From positions 2,666,001 through 2,730,000 of the forward strand of contig NZ_CP082945.1 of assembly GCF_019933235.1 (NCBI RefSeq): a stretch of 64,000 nucleotides of DNA, written 5' to 3'. Source of the DNA: Streptomyces angustmyceticus. Lineage in GTDB: Bacteria; Actinomycetota; Actinomycetes; Streptomycetales; Streptomycetaceae. Under the pieces are notes generated by a model. That model saw only the letters and a list, made by a program, of their open reading frames with translations. It did no database searches and was not told where the DNA came from. Of this stretch, positions 32,780 through 41,059 are shown piece after piece. A program made the position numbers and the translations under genes. The first letter of the stretch is position 1; the number at the start of each line of letters is the position of its first letter.

Positions 32780-34060
32780 TCACGGACCGGTGGGCCGGCT
32801 GCCCCGCCCGCGGCGGTGGCCCAGGCCGCGGACGGGGAGTTCGTCGGCCGCCGCGGCGGCCGGGACGGTGGGCCGGGCGGCCGCCGCCTTCCCGTAGCGG
32901 TTGGCCAGCGGTACGGAGGTCAGGCCGTGGGCGAGGACGCTGAGCAGCACGGTGAGGGCCACCACCGGGACCAGCGGGCGGGTGTCGGCGGGTGTGAGTT
33001 CCTCGACCGCCAGCAGTCCGAAGATGATCGAGGCCAGCCCACGGGGGCCGAACCAGCCCACGAACAGCACCGTCCTGGCGTCCAGTCCGCTCCCGAGCAG
33101 GCACAGCGCCACCGGCACCATGCGGATCACGGTGAGGCTCAGCACCGCGTAGAGCCCGGCCTGCCAGGTGAGGTGGTCGAACGACTCCGGGAGGAGCAGG
33201 GCGCCGAAGACCAGCCACACCAGTACGGACACCAGCGAGGCGGACTGCTCGACGTACAGCAGCACCCGCTGCGGCGCCCCGTGCGCCGATCCGAAGGCGA
33301 GGCCGGCGACGAAGGCCGCGACGAAGCCGTTGCCGCCGAGCGCGAGCGCGGAGGTGTAGCCGAGGAGCGCCAGGGCCAGGACGCCCGCGCCGGCGAAGTC
33401 CTCGGTCGCCCAGCTGCCGCGGAGCGCGGTGCGCAGCAGCCAGCCGGCGGCCAGTCCGAGGACCGCCCCGTACGCCGCGCCGAGGGCGAGCTGCCCCACG
33501 GCGTGGCCGGCGGAGTCCGGCGGACCGGTGTGCTCGGCCGCGGTCACCCCGGCCAGGGCGAGCACCACCAGCGGGGTGGCGATGCCGTCGTTGAGGCCGC
33601 TCTCCACGTTGATGAGCCGGCGGATGCGCGCGGGCACCACGGGGTTGACCATCATCGTGGCGCCGAGCGCGGCGTCCGTCGGCGCGAGCGCGGCCCCGAC
33701 GTAGAGCGCGGCCCACCCCGAGACGCCGGGGAGCAGGACGGCCGCCAGCAGCGCGCCCAGGCCCACGCACAGCGGCAGCCCGATCCCCAGCAGCCGCACA
33801 TAGAGGCCGAGCTCGGGGCGCAGGGCACGGAAGGAGAGCCGGGCGGCGTCGGTGAAGAGCACCCAGACCAGGGTGATCTCCGCGAGCACCTTGACCGTCT
33901 CGTGCGGCAGCGCGAGGTCCAGCACGCCGGTGCCCTCGCCCAGCAGCAGCCCCAGCAGCACGAAGGCGGCCGGCGCGGTCAGCTCGAAGCGCTCCATCCG
34001 CCGCGCGCACAGGCACCACAGGAACAGCAGGAGCAGGACCAGGGAGTAGCTGCTGTCCAC
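32780..34060 (-). CDS. Cation:proton antiporter (CPA family)
   Basis: The product is 426 aa with about 12 hydrophobic segments. ALAPTDAALGATMMVNPVVP holds the conserved acidic residue of the ion path and INVESGLNDGIATPLVVLAL the second acidic motif typical of CPA1/NhaP-like exchangers; GNGFVAAFVAGLAFG and GWFGPRGLASIIFGLL follow. It exchanges Na+ or K+ for protons across the membrane. The C-terminus ends in a short Arg/Gly-rich tail. GTG 34060 has GGAG six bases upstream. It is the first conserved gene to the right of the island. Confidence 0.88.
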   Translation of the reverse strand: MDSSYSLVLLLLFLWCLCARRMERFELTAPAAFVLLGLLLGEGTGVLDLALPHETVKVLAEITLVWVLFTDAARLSFRALRPELGLYVRLLGIGLPLCVGLGALLAAVLLPGVSGWAALYVGAALAPTDAALGATMMVNPVVPARIRRLINVESGLNDGIATPLVVLALAGVTAAEHTGPPDSAGHAVGQLALGAAYGAVLGLAAGWLLRTALRGSWATEDFAGAGVLALALLGYTSALALGGNGFVAAFVAGLAFGSAHGAPQRVLLYVEQSASLVSVLVWLVFGALLLPESFDHLTWQAGLYAVLSLTVIRMVPVALCLLGSGLDARTVLFVGWFGPRGLASIIFGLLAVEELTPADTRPLVPVVALTVLLSVLAHGLTSVPLANRYGKAAAARPTVPAAAAADELPVRGLGHRRGRGSRPTGP

Positions 34061-34276
34061 ACGGGTCTCCAGGGCTCGGCCGCACGGCGCTCGGGCACCC
34101 TCAACTCTCGGCCATCACCCCGCGGACCGGCCGGTCCCGGGGCGCCGGGACGGCGGCTTTCACACGGTTGGTGGAGAGGCCCGGTCGGCGGCGCCTGCTG
34201 CACGGGGCGCCGGGACCGCCGGCGCATCCGGGAGCGGGCGTGGGCACAGGGCGGGAGCGGTCAGCCCCGGCGGCGC

Positions 34277-35236
34277 CTAGCCCCCCACCGGCAGCGGCCC
34301 GTTGTGCTGGACGAGCCAGGTCCGGTAGGCCTCGCTCGCCCAGGCGGTCTCCATGTAGGAGGCGGTCAGGTCGGCGAAGAGGTCGTCGGGGGAGGCTGCG
34401 GGGGTGCCCTCCTGGCGGCAGGCCATGAGGAGGCGGACGGCCAGCGGGTCGCCGTACAGGGGGCGGATGGCCATGCCGTGGCGGGGGCGGGCGGTGGGCT
34501 GGCAGGGGGTGACCACCTCGCCGGCCGTGACGAGGTCCACGGTGGTGAGGTAGTCGCCGTGCACGACACGGGGGTTGATGCCGGCGGCGGCCCAGATACG
34601 GCGCAGGCCGGCCCATTCGCCGTCCACGGTCGGGTCGACCATCCACTGGTCGTCGGCGAGGTCGGCCACCCGGATGACGGTCCGGGCGGCCGCGGGGTGG
34701 GTGTCGACCACGGCGATGAACTGCGGTTCCCTGGCGATGAGTTCGTGCTCGACGAGGCCGTCGGGGACCCGTAGGGGCGCGCCCTCGACCTCGTGGACGA
34801 AGGCGGCGTCGAGCTGTCCGGTCGCGACCATGTGGAGCAGCGCGTTGGCGGACACATCGGTTCTTATCGTGGTGTCGGTGTCCGGGAGGCGGACCCGCAG
34901 CCGGCGCAGCCACCCGGCGACGGCGGGGCTGTTGGTGCTGCCGATGTGCAGCCGCGTGGACCGGTCGCGGTGCGGACCCGATGCGACCTCGTCAATAAGT
35001 GCCCGCATTTCGGCCACTATCGGCCGGGCCCGGCACAGGACCGTGTGCCCCAGGGGGGTGGGCCGGCTGCCGGTCGGTTCGCGGAAGAAGAGCTGGCCGC
35101 CCAGGGCTTTCTCGATGCGGTGGAGCTGCGTCGTCAGGGAAGGCTGGGTCATGCCGAGCTGCCGGGCCGCCTTGCGTACGCTGCCGGAGTCCGCGATGGC
35201 GCACAATGCGCGAAGATGCCTTACCTCGAGCTCCAC
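34277..35236 (-). CDS. snpR: LysR-type activator of the adjacent snapalysin gene
   Basis: The product is 319 aa. The N-terminal winged HTH is LEVRHLRALCAIADSGSVRK followed by AARQLGMTQPSLTTQLHRIE. The effector domain shows LHIGSTNSPAVAGWLRRLRVR and MVDPTVDGEWAGLRRIWAAAG. In Streptomyces a LysR gene divergent from snpA is its transcriptional activator (SnpR), and the same arrangement is seen here with 218 bp between the start codons. GTG 35236 was chosen because the family begins M-E-L-E-V-R-H-L; the frame is open to 35281 but that stretch is promoter. Confidence 0.88.
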   Translation of the reverse strand: MELEVRHLRALCAIADSGSVRKAARQLGMTQPSLTTQLHRIEKALGGQLFFREPTGSRPTPLGHTVLCRARPIVAEMRALIDEVASGPHRDRSTRLHIGSTNSPAVAGWLRRLRVRLPDTDTTIRTDVSANALLHMVATGQLDAAFVHEVEGAPLRVPDGLVEHELIAREPQFIAVVDTHPAAARTVIRVADLADDQWMVDPTVDGEWAGLRRIWAAAGINPRVVHGDYLTTVDLVTAGEVVTPCQPTARPRHGMAIRPLYGDPLAVRLLMACRQEGTPAASPDDLFADLTASYMETAWASEAYRTWLVQHNGPLPVGG

Positions 35237-35454
35237 GTCCGGAGCATAACGACGTCGGCACACGTCACACCAGACTCTCAAACCCGTCGGAACAGGCTCT
35301 TTTTTCCGGGGTATTGGCCGGTGCTATCGCCACCTGGCATCTCTGTCTTCCGGGTGAACTGCGTCCAGACTCAACGGCACCAAGAAATCCGCAGGGCCCC
35401 GGTCGCCGCCCCACACGGCGACCGTACGGCCCTCGGACATAAAGGAGCCCCCAC
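35237..35454. promoter_or_regulatory. Divergent snpR/snpA control region
   Basis: The AT-richer part at 35265-35345 contains CTCTTTTTTCC and CTATCGCCACCTGGCAT and should carry the snpA promoter and LysR (T-N11-A) sites, but I cannot fix the operator. snpA has AAAGGAG seven bases before its ATG. Confidence 0.5.
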
Positions 35455-36120
35455 ATGAGATCTCCCAAGACGGCGCTGTCGGCGGCGCTCGGACTGGGCC
35501 TCGTCGCCGCGCTCGCAGCAGCGGCGCCGGTTTCGGCAGCTTCCCCCTCCCCCACCAACTCCTCCCACAGCACCCCCGCTTCGATCGCGGCCTACAACGG
35601 CTCGGCGGCCGAGAAGGCCGACACCAAGGCGTTCTTCGAGGCCGTGGTGAAGTCGGCCAGGGCCAAGATGAAGGCCCACCCCGGCGCCGCCTCGGTGACC
35701 GTCACCTATGACGCGAGCGCGGCCCCGACGTTCGCGCAGCAGATAGCCGAGAGCGCGTCGATCTGGAACAGCGCCGTGTCGAACGTGAAGCTGCAGGCGG
35801 GCAGCGGCGGCGACTTCCAGTACCGCGAGGGCAACGACGCGCGCGGCTCGTACGCCAGCACCGACGGTCACGGGAAGGGCTACGTCTTCCTGGACTACCA
35901 GCAGAACCAGGAGTACAACTCCACCCGCGTGGCCGCGCACGAGACCGGCCATGTGCTGGGCCTGCCGGACCACTACGAGGGCCCGTGCAGCGAGCTGATG
36001 TCCGGCGGCGGCCCCGGCACGTCCTGCCAGAACACCAAGCCGGACGCGAACGAGAGCGCCAAGGTGGACCAGCTCTGGGCCAACGGCCTGGCGGGCGTCC
36101 ACTTCGGCAAGGCGTCCTGA
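35455..36120 (+). CDS. snpA: Snapalysin (small neutral metalloprotease, M7)
   Basis: This is a 221-aa secreted enzyme. A Sec signal peptide (MRSPKTALSAALGLGLVAAL ... APVSA) is followed by a propeptide and the catalytic domain. The zinc site is HETGHVLGLPD: His162, Glu163 and His166, with Asp172 as third ligand, the HExxHxxGxxD pattern unique to snapalysin. The C-terminal part EGPCSELMSGGGPGTSC contains the two Cys that form the disulfide. It degrades extracellular protein and is one of the smallest metalloproteases known. It is controlled by the divergent LysR gene. Confidence 0.95.
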   Translation: MRSPKTALSAALGLGLVAALAAAAPVSAASPSPTNSSHSTPASIAAYNGSAAEKADTKAFFEAVVKSARAKMKAHPGAASVTVTYDASAAPTFAQQIAESASIWNSAVSNVKLQAGSGGDFQYREGNDARGSYASTDGHGKGYVFLDYQQNQEYNSTRVAAHETGHVLGLPDHYEGPCSELMSGGGPGTSCQNTKPDANESAKVDQLWANGLAGVHFGKAS

Positions 36121-36279
36121 CGGACCCGGCGTCCCCGTGACGTGACGAAGTTCGGCGGTGGCCGGCGGATCGGACCGTGCTGACGGTGGCCGGATCCGGA
36201 CGGCCGGGGCTGTCGAGAGCCGGGACCTGGCGGCCGGCACTCGTTCCCCACCAGCCCTCGCACCTCCTGCGCCGCCCGT

Positions 36280-36307
36280 GCGGTGGGGCTCCCCGGAGCC
36301 CCACCGC
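36280..36307. terminator. Hairpin between snpA and crcB operon
   Basis: GCGGTGGGGCTCC (36280-36292) pairs with GGAGCCCCACCGC (36295-36307), followed by TTTCGTGT. It lies in a convergent gap and may serve both snpA and the crcB operon. Confidence 0.75.
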
Positions 36308-36329
36308 TTTCGTGTGTCCGGGCCCGGGG

Positions 36330-36704
36330 TCAGCCCCAGAGCGCCTGCCCGGCGGCCACCCCGGCGAACGCCGCCGCCAGTCCGGCCGCCACGGTCACCA
36401 CGACGTTGGCCGCCGCGCTGCCCCGGGCCCGGTCCGCGGCCAGCCGCAGTGTCTCGTAGGAGAAGGTCGAGTACGTCGTCAGGGCGCCGCACAGCCCCGT
36501 GCCGATCAGCAGCTGGAGGTGCGAGGAGGCGGCACCGGCCGCGGCGGCGCCGGTCAGCAGGCCGAGGACGAAGGAGCCGACGGCGTTGACGGTGCAGGTG
36601 CCCCAGGGGAAGACCGTGTCGTGCCGGGACTGCACATAGCGGTCGGTGAGGAAGCGCAGCGGCGCCCCGGCCATGGCACCGGCCACCACCAGCAGCCAGT
36701 TCAT
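36330..36704 (-). CDS. crcB: CrcB fluoride channel subunit (second copy in operon)
   Basis: The product is 124 aa with four membrane spans. The Fluc signature is present as [16 protein letters not shown], with the pore Asn, and [15 protein letters not shown], with the TTYSTF pore-lining block. Dimers export fluoride passively. The start ATG overlaps the stop of the DUF190 gene (ATGA). With the other copy at 37084-37521 it probably forms a heterodimer, as is common in actinobacteria. Confidence 0.9.
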   Translation of the reverse strand: MNWLLVVAGAMAGAPLRFLTDRYVQSRHDTVFPWGTCTVNAVGSFVLGLLTGAAAAGAASSHLQLLIGTGLCGALTTYSTFSYETLRLAADRARGSAAANVVVTVAAGLAAAFAGVAAGQALWG

Positions 36705-37087
36705 CCGCGTCCGCCCGCCTCGCGTCCTGCCCCGTCCGTCCGCCGGAAGGAGAGCGTCTCGCACGGGTCGAGGGTCACCAGCCCGCCGTCCGCGAGGAGT
36801 TCCGCCAGCTGCGGCAGGAAGGCCCGTACCCGCTCCTCGGTGTCGACGACGACAACCGCCACCGGCATCTCCTCGCTCAGCGACAGCAGGCGCTGGGTGT
36901 GGATGAGGGACGAGGCACCGAAGCCCTCGATGCCGCGGAAGACGCTGGCCCCGGCCAGGCCCGCGTGGCAGGCGCGGTGCACGATCTCCGCGTAGAGCGG
37001 TTTGTGGTGCCAGACGTCCTCCTCGCCGACGAGGACCGTGAGCCGTAGCGCCGGGGAGCCGCCCGGGAGTGCCGTGCCGTCTGTCAT
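36701..37087 (-). CDS. DUF190 domain protein
   Basis: The product is 128 aa. It has the DUF190 pattern [20 protein letters not shown], then [22 protein letters not shown] and [20 protein letters not shown], a ferredoxin-like PII-related fold. It is regularly encoded between or beside crcB genes and may sense or gate fluoride export, though its ligand is not known. It overlaps both neighbours by ATGA junctions, so the three genes are one tightly coupled operon. Confidence 0.9.
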   Translation of the reverse strand: MTDGTALPGGSPALRLTVLVGEEDVWHHKPLYAEIVHRACHAGLAGASVFRGIEGFGASSLIHTQRLLSLSEEMPVAVVVVDTEERVRAFLPQLAELLADGGLVTLDPCETLSFRRTDGAGREAGGRG

Positions 37088-37521
37088 GCCGTCCGCCGCC
37101 TCAGTTCGAGAAGTGCCCGGGTGCCGGTCACCGCGCCCCATACGGCCGCGAGCGCGACGAGCACGGTGCCCGCGAGATACGCCAGGGCGCCGGCCGGCCG
37201 CCCGCCGCCGACCAGTCGCTGGATGTCGACGGCGTAGGTGGAGAAGGTGGTGAAGCCGCCGAGGACGCCGGTGCCGAGGAAGGGGCGCACCAGCCGGTGG
37301 GCCGCCCGGACCTCGGTGATCACCACCATCAGGACGCCCATCAGCGCACAGCCGACGGCGTTGACGGTGAGGGTCGTCCAGGGGAAGGCGCCGCTCGCCG
37401 TGGGCCACAGGAGCGCGGCGCCGTACCGGGCCGTGGCGCCGATCGCGCCGCCCGCGGCCACCACGCCGATCACCGCTCCCTGCCCCCGCCAGGGCGCCGC
37501 TCCGCGGCCTCGCTCGTCCAT
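37084..37521 (-). CDS. crcB: CrcB fluoride channel subunit (first copy in operon)
   Basis: The product is 145 aa with four membrane spans after a short charged N-terminus ([13 protein letters not shown]). The signatures are [19 protein letters not shown] and [19 protein letters not shown] chose the ATG at 37521 because GGGAG lies four bases upstream; a GTG one codon before is too close to it. It heads the crcB-DUF190-crcB operon. No fluoride riboswitch could be recognised in the leader. Confidence 0.9.
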   Translation of the reverse strand: MDERGRGAAPWRGQGAVIGVVAAGGAIGATARYGAALLWPTASGAFPWTTLTVNAVGCALMGVLMVVITEVRAAHRLVRPFLGTGVLGGFTTFSTYAVDIQRLVGGGRPAGALAYLAGTVLVALAAVWGAVTGTRALLELRRRTA

Positions 37522-37568
37522 CACGCTCCCGAGATCATCGCCGACCTCAGGCTAACGCCGCGCGGAGG

Positions 37569-37596
37569 GCCCCGCCGCGCCGGGGAGCGGCGGGGC
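37569..37596 (-). terminator. Hairpin downstream of the ICL/PEP-mutase gene
   Basis: A 10-bp stem, GCCCCGCCGC with GCGGCGGGGC and an 8-base loop, about 34 bp past the stop codon and upstream of the crcB operon. Confidence 0.65.
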
Positions 37597-37629
37597 TCCG
37601 GGGCGGGTCCCGGTGCCCCGTCCCGCGGG

Positions 37630-38493
37630 TCACACCGGGACGGCCTCGTGCGCGCGGTGGCTCCGCCCGAGGTTCCTGGCCAGCAGCTCGGTGGCCTCCT
37701 TGACCCCGATCTCGCCGCCGTCCCCGGTGTCGGGCAGCCGCCCGTCCGCGAACTTCAGCTCGGCCAGCGCGGTCTGCATCGCCCGGTGCGCGGCGAACAG
37801 GCAGGGGGTGCTGTAGATGGCCGCGTCGACGCCCAGCGCGGTCAGTTCGGTCAGGGAGAGCCGCGGGGACTTGCCGCCCGCGATCTGGTTGAACAGCAGC
37901 GGCTTGTCCCCGAGGACGGTGCGGATCCGGCGGATCGCCTCGACGCTGCGCACCCCGTCGACGAGCACCACGTCCGCGTCGGTGGCGGCCAGCGCCGCGG
38001 CCCGCCGCAGGATGTCGTCCTCCTGCGTGGCGTCGGTGCGGGCCACGACGAGCAGGTCGGTGCGGGCGGCCAGCACCGCCTCCAGCTTCTCCAGGTACTC
38101 CTCCAGCGGCAGCAGCAGCTTGCCGTCCGCGTGGCCGCAGCGGCGCGGCCGCTTCTGGTCCTCCAGGATCACCCCGGTCGCGCCGGCCCGCTCCAGGCGC
38201 CGCGCCACGTGGCAGGCGACCTCGGGGTCGCCGTAGCCGTCGTCGATGTCCACCAGCAGGTGGTGCCGCGGGAACGCGCCGCGCAGCCGCTCCGCGAAGG
38301 CGACCATGTCGGGCCAGGCGATGAACCCGATGTCCGGGAGCCCGTAGTGGGACGCGGCGAAGCCGAAGCCGGAGACGAAGAAGCCGTTGTAGTGCGGGGC
38401 GGCGAGGGAGGCCGAGTACATGTCGTGGACGCCGATCAGCGGCGTCGTCCCCTGGGCGGCGATCTCGTCGCGCAGTGCTTGTCCGTACCGCAA
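37630..38493 (-). CDS. Isocitrate lyase/PEP mutase superfamily protein
   Basis: This 287-aa enzyme has a TIM-barrel of the ICL/PEPM group: IGVHDMYSASLA and FFVSGFGFAASHYG at the start, metal-binding LLVDIDDGYGD, then GVILEDQKRPRRCGH and VARTDATQEDD. The group includes PEP mutase, methylisocitrate lyase and oxaloacetate hydrolase-type enzymes. The KKCGH motif of true isocitrate lyases is replaced by RRCGH here, and no phosphonate genes lie nearby. The reaction is thus a C-C or P-C cleavage that cannot be specified further. The start is TTG with GAGGAG six bases upstream, a rare start codon. Confidence 0.82.
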   Translation of the reverse strand: MRYGQALRDEIAAQGTTPLIGVHDMYSASLAAPHYNGFFVSGFGFAASHYGLPDIGFIAWPDMVAFAERLRGAFPRHHLLVDIDDGYGDPEVACHVARRLERAGATGVILEDQKRPRRCGHADGKLLLPLEEYLEKLEAVLAARTDLLVVARTDATQEDDILRRAAALAATDADVVLVDGVRSVEAIRRIRTVLGDKPLLFNQIAGGKSPRLSLTELTALGVDAAIYSTPCLFAAHRAMQTALAELKFADGRLPDTGDGGEIGVKEATELLARNLGRSHRAHEAVPV

Positions 38494-38742
38494 AGTGCTC
38501 TCCTCACGGGGCCGGCGGGGGCCGCGGCCGGTGTCCGGGGGCGCGCGAAGACGCCCGGCGCCGTGCCGTCCCGTCCGCCGGGGAACTGGTCAGGGCATGT
38601 CTATCCGGCGCGTCGGCACAATGCCTTTAACACGCCATGACCTTTCGCGACTTTCTCTTTACTTCACCCGTACCGGCACCCGGCGGTCCCGGGAGACCGC
38701 GTCACGGGACCGGTCCGGCCCCGCCCGCCCCGCCGACCGGCG

Positions 38743-39834
38743 TCAGAGCCAGCCGTTGCGCTTGAAGCCGCGGTGGATCACCCAGCACAGGCCCACGATG
38801 ACGGCCATGACCAGCGGATAACCGAACACCCAGTGCTTTTCCGGCATATGGTCGAAATTCATGCCGTACACACCGCAGATCATGGTGGGCACCGCCAGGA
38901 TCGCGACCCAGGCGCTGATCCGGCGCATGTCCTCGTTCTGAGCGACGGTGACCTGGGCGAGGTGGGCCTGGAGTATGGAGTTGAGCAGTTCGTCGAAGGC
39001 GGTGATCTGCTCGGTGACCCGGTCGAGGTGGTCGGCGACGTCCCGGAAGTACGTCTTGATGCGGGGCTCGACCTGGGCCATCGGCTGGGTCGCCAGCTCC
39101 TGCATCGGCCGGTCCAAGGGGGCCACCGCGCGCTTGAGTTCCAGCAGCTCACGCTTGAGCTGGTAGATCCGCCCCGCGCCGCCGCTGCCGCGTTCCGAGA
39201 AGACCTCGCTCTCGACGTCGTCGATGTCGATGGAGACGGCGGCGGTGACGTCGAGGTAGTCGTCCACGACCAGGTCGGCGACGGCGTGCAGCACGGCGGA
39301 CGGGCCGAGCGCCAACTGTTCGGGCACCGACTCCAGTTGCTCGCGCAGCGGGCCCAGCGAGCCGTGCCCGCCGTGCCGGACCGTGATCACGAAGTCGGTG
39401 CCGGTGAAGACCATGATCTCGCCGGTCTCGACGACCTCGCTGGTGTCGGTGAGCCGGTCGTGCTCGACATAGCGGACCGTCTTGAACACGGTGAACAGCG
39501 AGTCGTCGTAGCGCTCCAGCTTGGGCCGCTGGTGGGCGTGGACCGCGTCCTCGACGGCGAGCGGGTGCAGCCCGAACAGCTCGACGATCCCGGCGAACTC
39601 CTTCTCCGACGGTTCGTGCAGCCCGATCCACACGAATCCGCTGCCGGATTCGCGGACCCGGCGGATCGCCGCGTCGGCGGGGTGGTCGCCGTCCTGCCGC
39701 ACGCCGTCCACGTACACGGCGCAGTTCACCACGGCGGTGCCGAGCGGCGAGCGCGCCGGGTGACTGAGGTCGACACCCCGGGTGCGCGGCTGCGGCAGCC
39801 GGACGGCCTTGCGGAGGTTGCTGATCATCGACAC
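38743..39834 (-). CDS. corA: CorA-family magnesium/cobalt transporter
   Basis: The product is 363 aa. A large cytoplasmic funnel domain (FVWIGLHEPSEKEF, HPLAVEDAVHAHQRPKLERY, long helices with ELLELKRAVAPL) ends in two membrane spans. The selectivity motif YGMNF sits between them (ICGVYGMNFDHMPE), and the C-terminus is positively charged (HRGFKRNGWL). It works as a pentameric Mg2+ channel. The start is probably GTG 39834 (MSMISNLRK); ATG 39828 is equally possible. No clear Shine-Dalgarno is present, so it may be leaderless. The longer open frame upstream is not part of the gene. Confidence 0.92.
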   Translation of the reverse strand: MSMISNLRKAVRLPQPRTRGVDLSHPARSPLGTAVVNCAVYVDGVRQDGDHPADAAIRRVRESGSGFVWIGLHEPSEKEFAGIVELFGLHPLAVEDAVHAHQRPKLERYDDSLFTVFKTVRYVEHDRLTDTSEVVETGEIMVFTGTDFVITVRHGGHGSLGPLREQLESVPEQLALGPSAVLHAVADLVVDDYLDVTAAVSIDIDDVESEVFSERGSGGAGRIYQLKRELLELKRAVAPLDRPMQELATQPMAQVEPRIKTYFRDVADHLDRVTEQITAFDELLNSILQAHLAQVTVAQNEDMRRISAWVAILAVPTMICGVYGMNFDHMPEKHWVFGYPLVMAVIVGLCWVIHRGFKRNGWL

Positions 39835-39966
39835 CGGGCCAGTATGGCCCGCGGGGGCGGGTGAACGGTATGACGGAGCGGCCGTTTTTACCCAGCGGGG
39901 CGGCGCGGGGACGCCCGGTACCCGCCGCTCGCGGCGGCGGGACGCGGCGGCGGCATCATCGGTCCC

Positions 39967-41004
39967 ATGAGTGACACCTCGGCGCGCCTGCTGCACCTGC
40001 TCTCCCTGCTGCAGACCCCGCGCGAATGGCCCGGCAGCGAACTGGCCCGGCGGCTGTCGGTCACCTCGCGGACGATCCGCCGCGACATCGAGCGGCTGCG
40101 CGGCCTGGGCTACCCCGTGCACGCCACGATGGGCGCGGAGGGCGGCTACCGGCTGGCCGCGGGCGCCGCGATGCCGCCGCTGCTGCTGGACGACGAGGAG
40201 GCGGTGGCCATCGCGGTCGGGCTGCGCTCGGCCGCCGGCCACACCGTCGAGGGCATCGAGGAGGCGTCGGTACGGGCGCTGGCCAAGCTGGAGCAGGTGC
40301 TGCCGGCCCGGCTGCGGCGGCGGGTGGGCACGCTCGGTACGGCCACCGTCCCGCTGCCGGCGACCGGCGGCCCGACCGTCGACCCGGAACACCTGACGGT
40401 GCTCGCCGCCGCCATCGCCAACCACGAGCGGCTGCGCTTCCGTTACCGGGCGGGCACCGGCCCGCGCGGCACCCGCCTGGTGGAGCCGCACCGCCTGGTC
40501 GCCTCGGGGCGCCGCTGGTACCTCGTGGCGTACGACAACGACCGCGAGGACTGGCGGATCTTCCGGGTGGACCGGCTGAGCGAGCCGTTCCCCACCGGCG
40601 TGCGGACCGCGCCGCGCGCGCTGCCCGCCGCCGACGCGGGCGCCTACGTCCGGGAGCGGATGCGGTCGCTGAGCGCGTCCCACCGGGCGGTGGCGACCGT
40701 ACGGGCGCCCGCCGCCGAGGTGGCGGGCCGGCTGGGCGGACCGGCGGCGGGCGAGGTGGTGGCGGTCGACGAGGCGACCTGCCGCTGGCACAGCGCCCCC
40801 GATTCGCTGGAGTGGCTGGCGCTCCGGCTGGCCGCGCTGGGCCATGAGTTCACCGTCCACGAGCCGCCGGAACTGGCCGCCTATTTGCGGGCGATGGGCG
40901 GCAGGGTGAGCCGCGCGGCGGGGGCGCCGGACGGCGGCGGGGAGGGGACGGAAGAGGGGGAGGCGAGAATGTCACACCGCGACGCCACCCCGGGAATACC
41001 CTAG
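39967..41004 (+). CDS. WYL-domain transcriptional regulator
   Basis: The product is 345 aa. An N-terminal winged HTH of DeoR type ([38 protein letters not shown]) is followed by a WYL domain ([42 protein letters not shown]) and a C-terminal WCX extension. WYL regulators respond to nucleotides or single-stranded nucleic acid. It is divergent from corA. Its stop codon lies inside the CsoR-type operator of copA. Confidence 0.9.
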   Translation: MSDTSARLLHLLSLLQTPREWPGSELARRLSVTSRTIRRDIERLRGLGYPVHATMGAEGGYRLAAGAAMPPLLLDDEEAVAIAVGLRSAAGHTVEGIEEASVRALAKLEQVLPARLRRRVGTLGTATVPLPATGGPTVDPEHLTVLAAAIANHERLRFRYRAGTGPRGTRLVEPHRLVASGRRWYLVAYDNDREDWRIFRVDRLSEPFPTGVRTAPRALPAADAGAYVRERMRSLSASHRAVATVRAPAAEVAGRLGGPAAGEVVAVDEATCRWHSAPDSLEWLALRLAALGHEFTVHEPPELAAYLRAMGGRVSRAAGAPDGGGEGTEEGEARMSHRDATPGIP

Positions 41005-41012
41005 GGGGGTAT
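40996..41012 (+). promoter_or_regulatory. CsoR-type copper operator before copA
   Basis: ATACC-CTAGGGG-GGTAT is a GC-cored dyad flanked by TATA-type ends, the form of CsoR boxes in Streptomyces. It lies 48-64 bp before the copA ATG and overlaps the end of the WYL gene. Copper would release CsoR and induce copA. The csoR gene itself is not in the window. Confidence 0.75.
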
Positions 41013-41059
41013 ATCGTTGCCCAGGGGGAAGCGCACTCGCAGCACACCGAGGAGCAGTC

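Noticed and set aside
37522..37629. Fluoride riboswitch before the crcB operon
   Set aside because: The leader has GGCGATGATCTC, but the pseudoknot and the conserved crcB-motif elements are not there; what is left is a terminator hairpin of the upstream gene.
38743..40860. 705-aa reading of the corA gene
   Set aside because: The upstream 340 residues are the antisense of the WYL regulator and do not look like CorA; the real start is near 39834.
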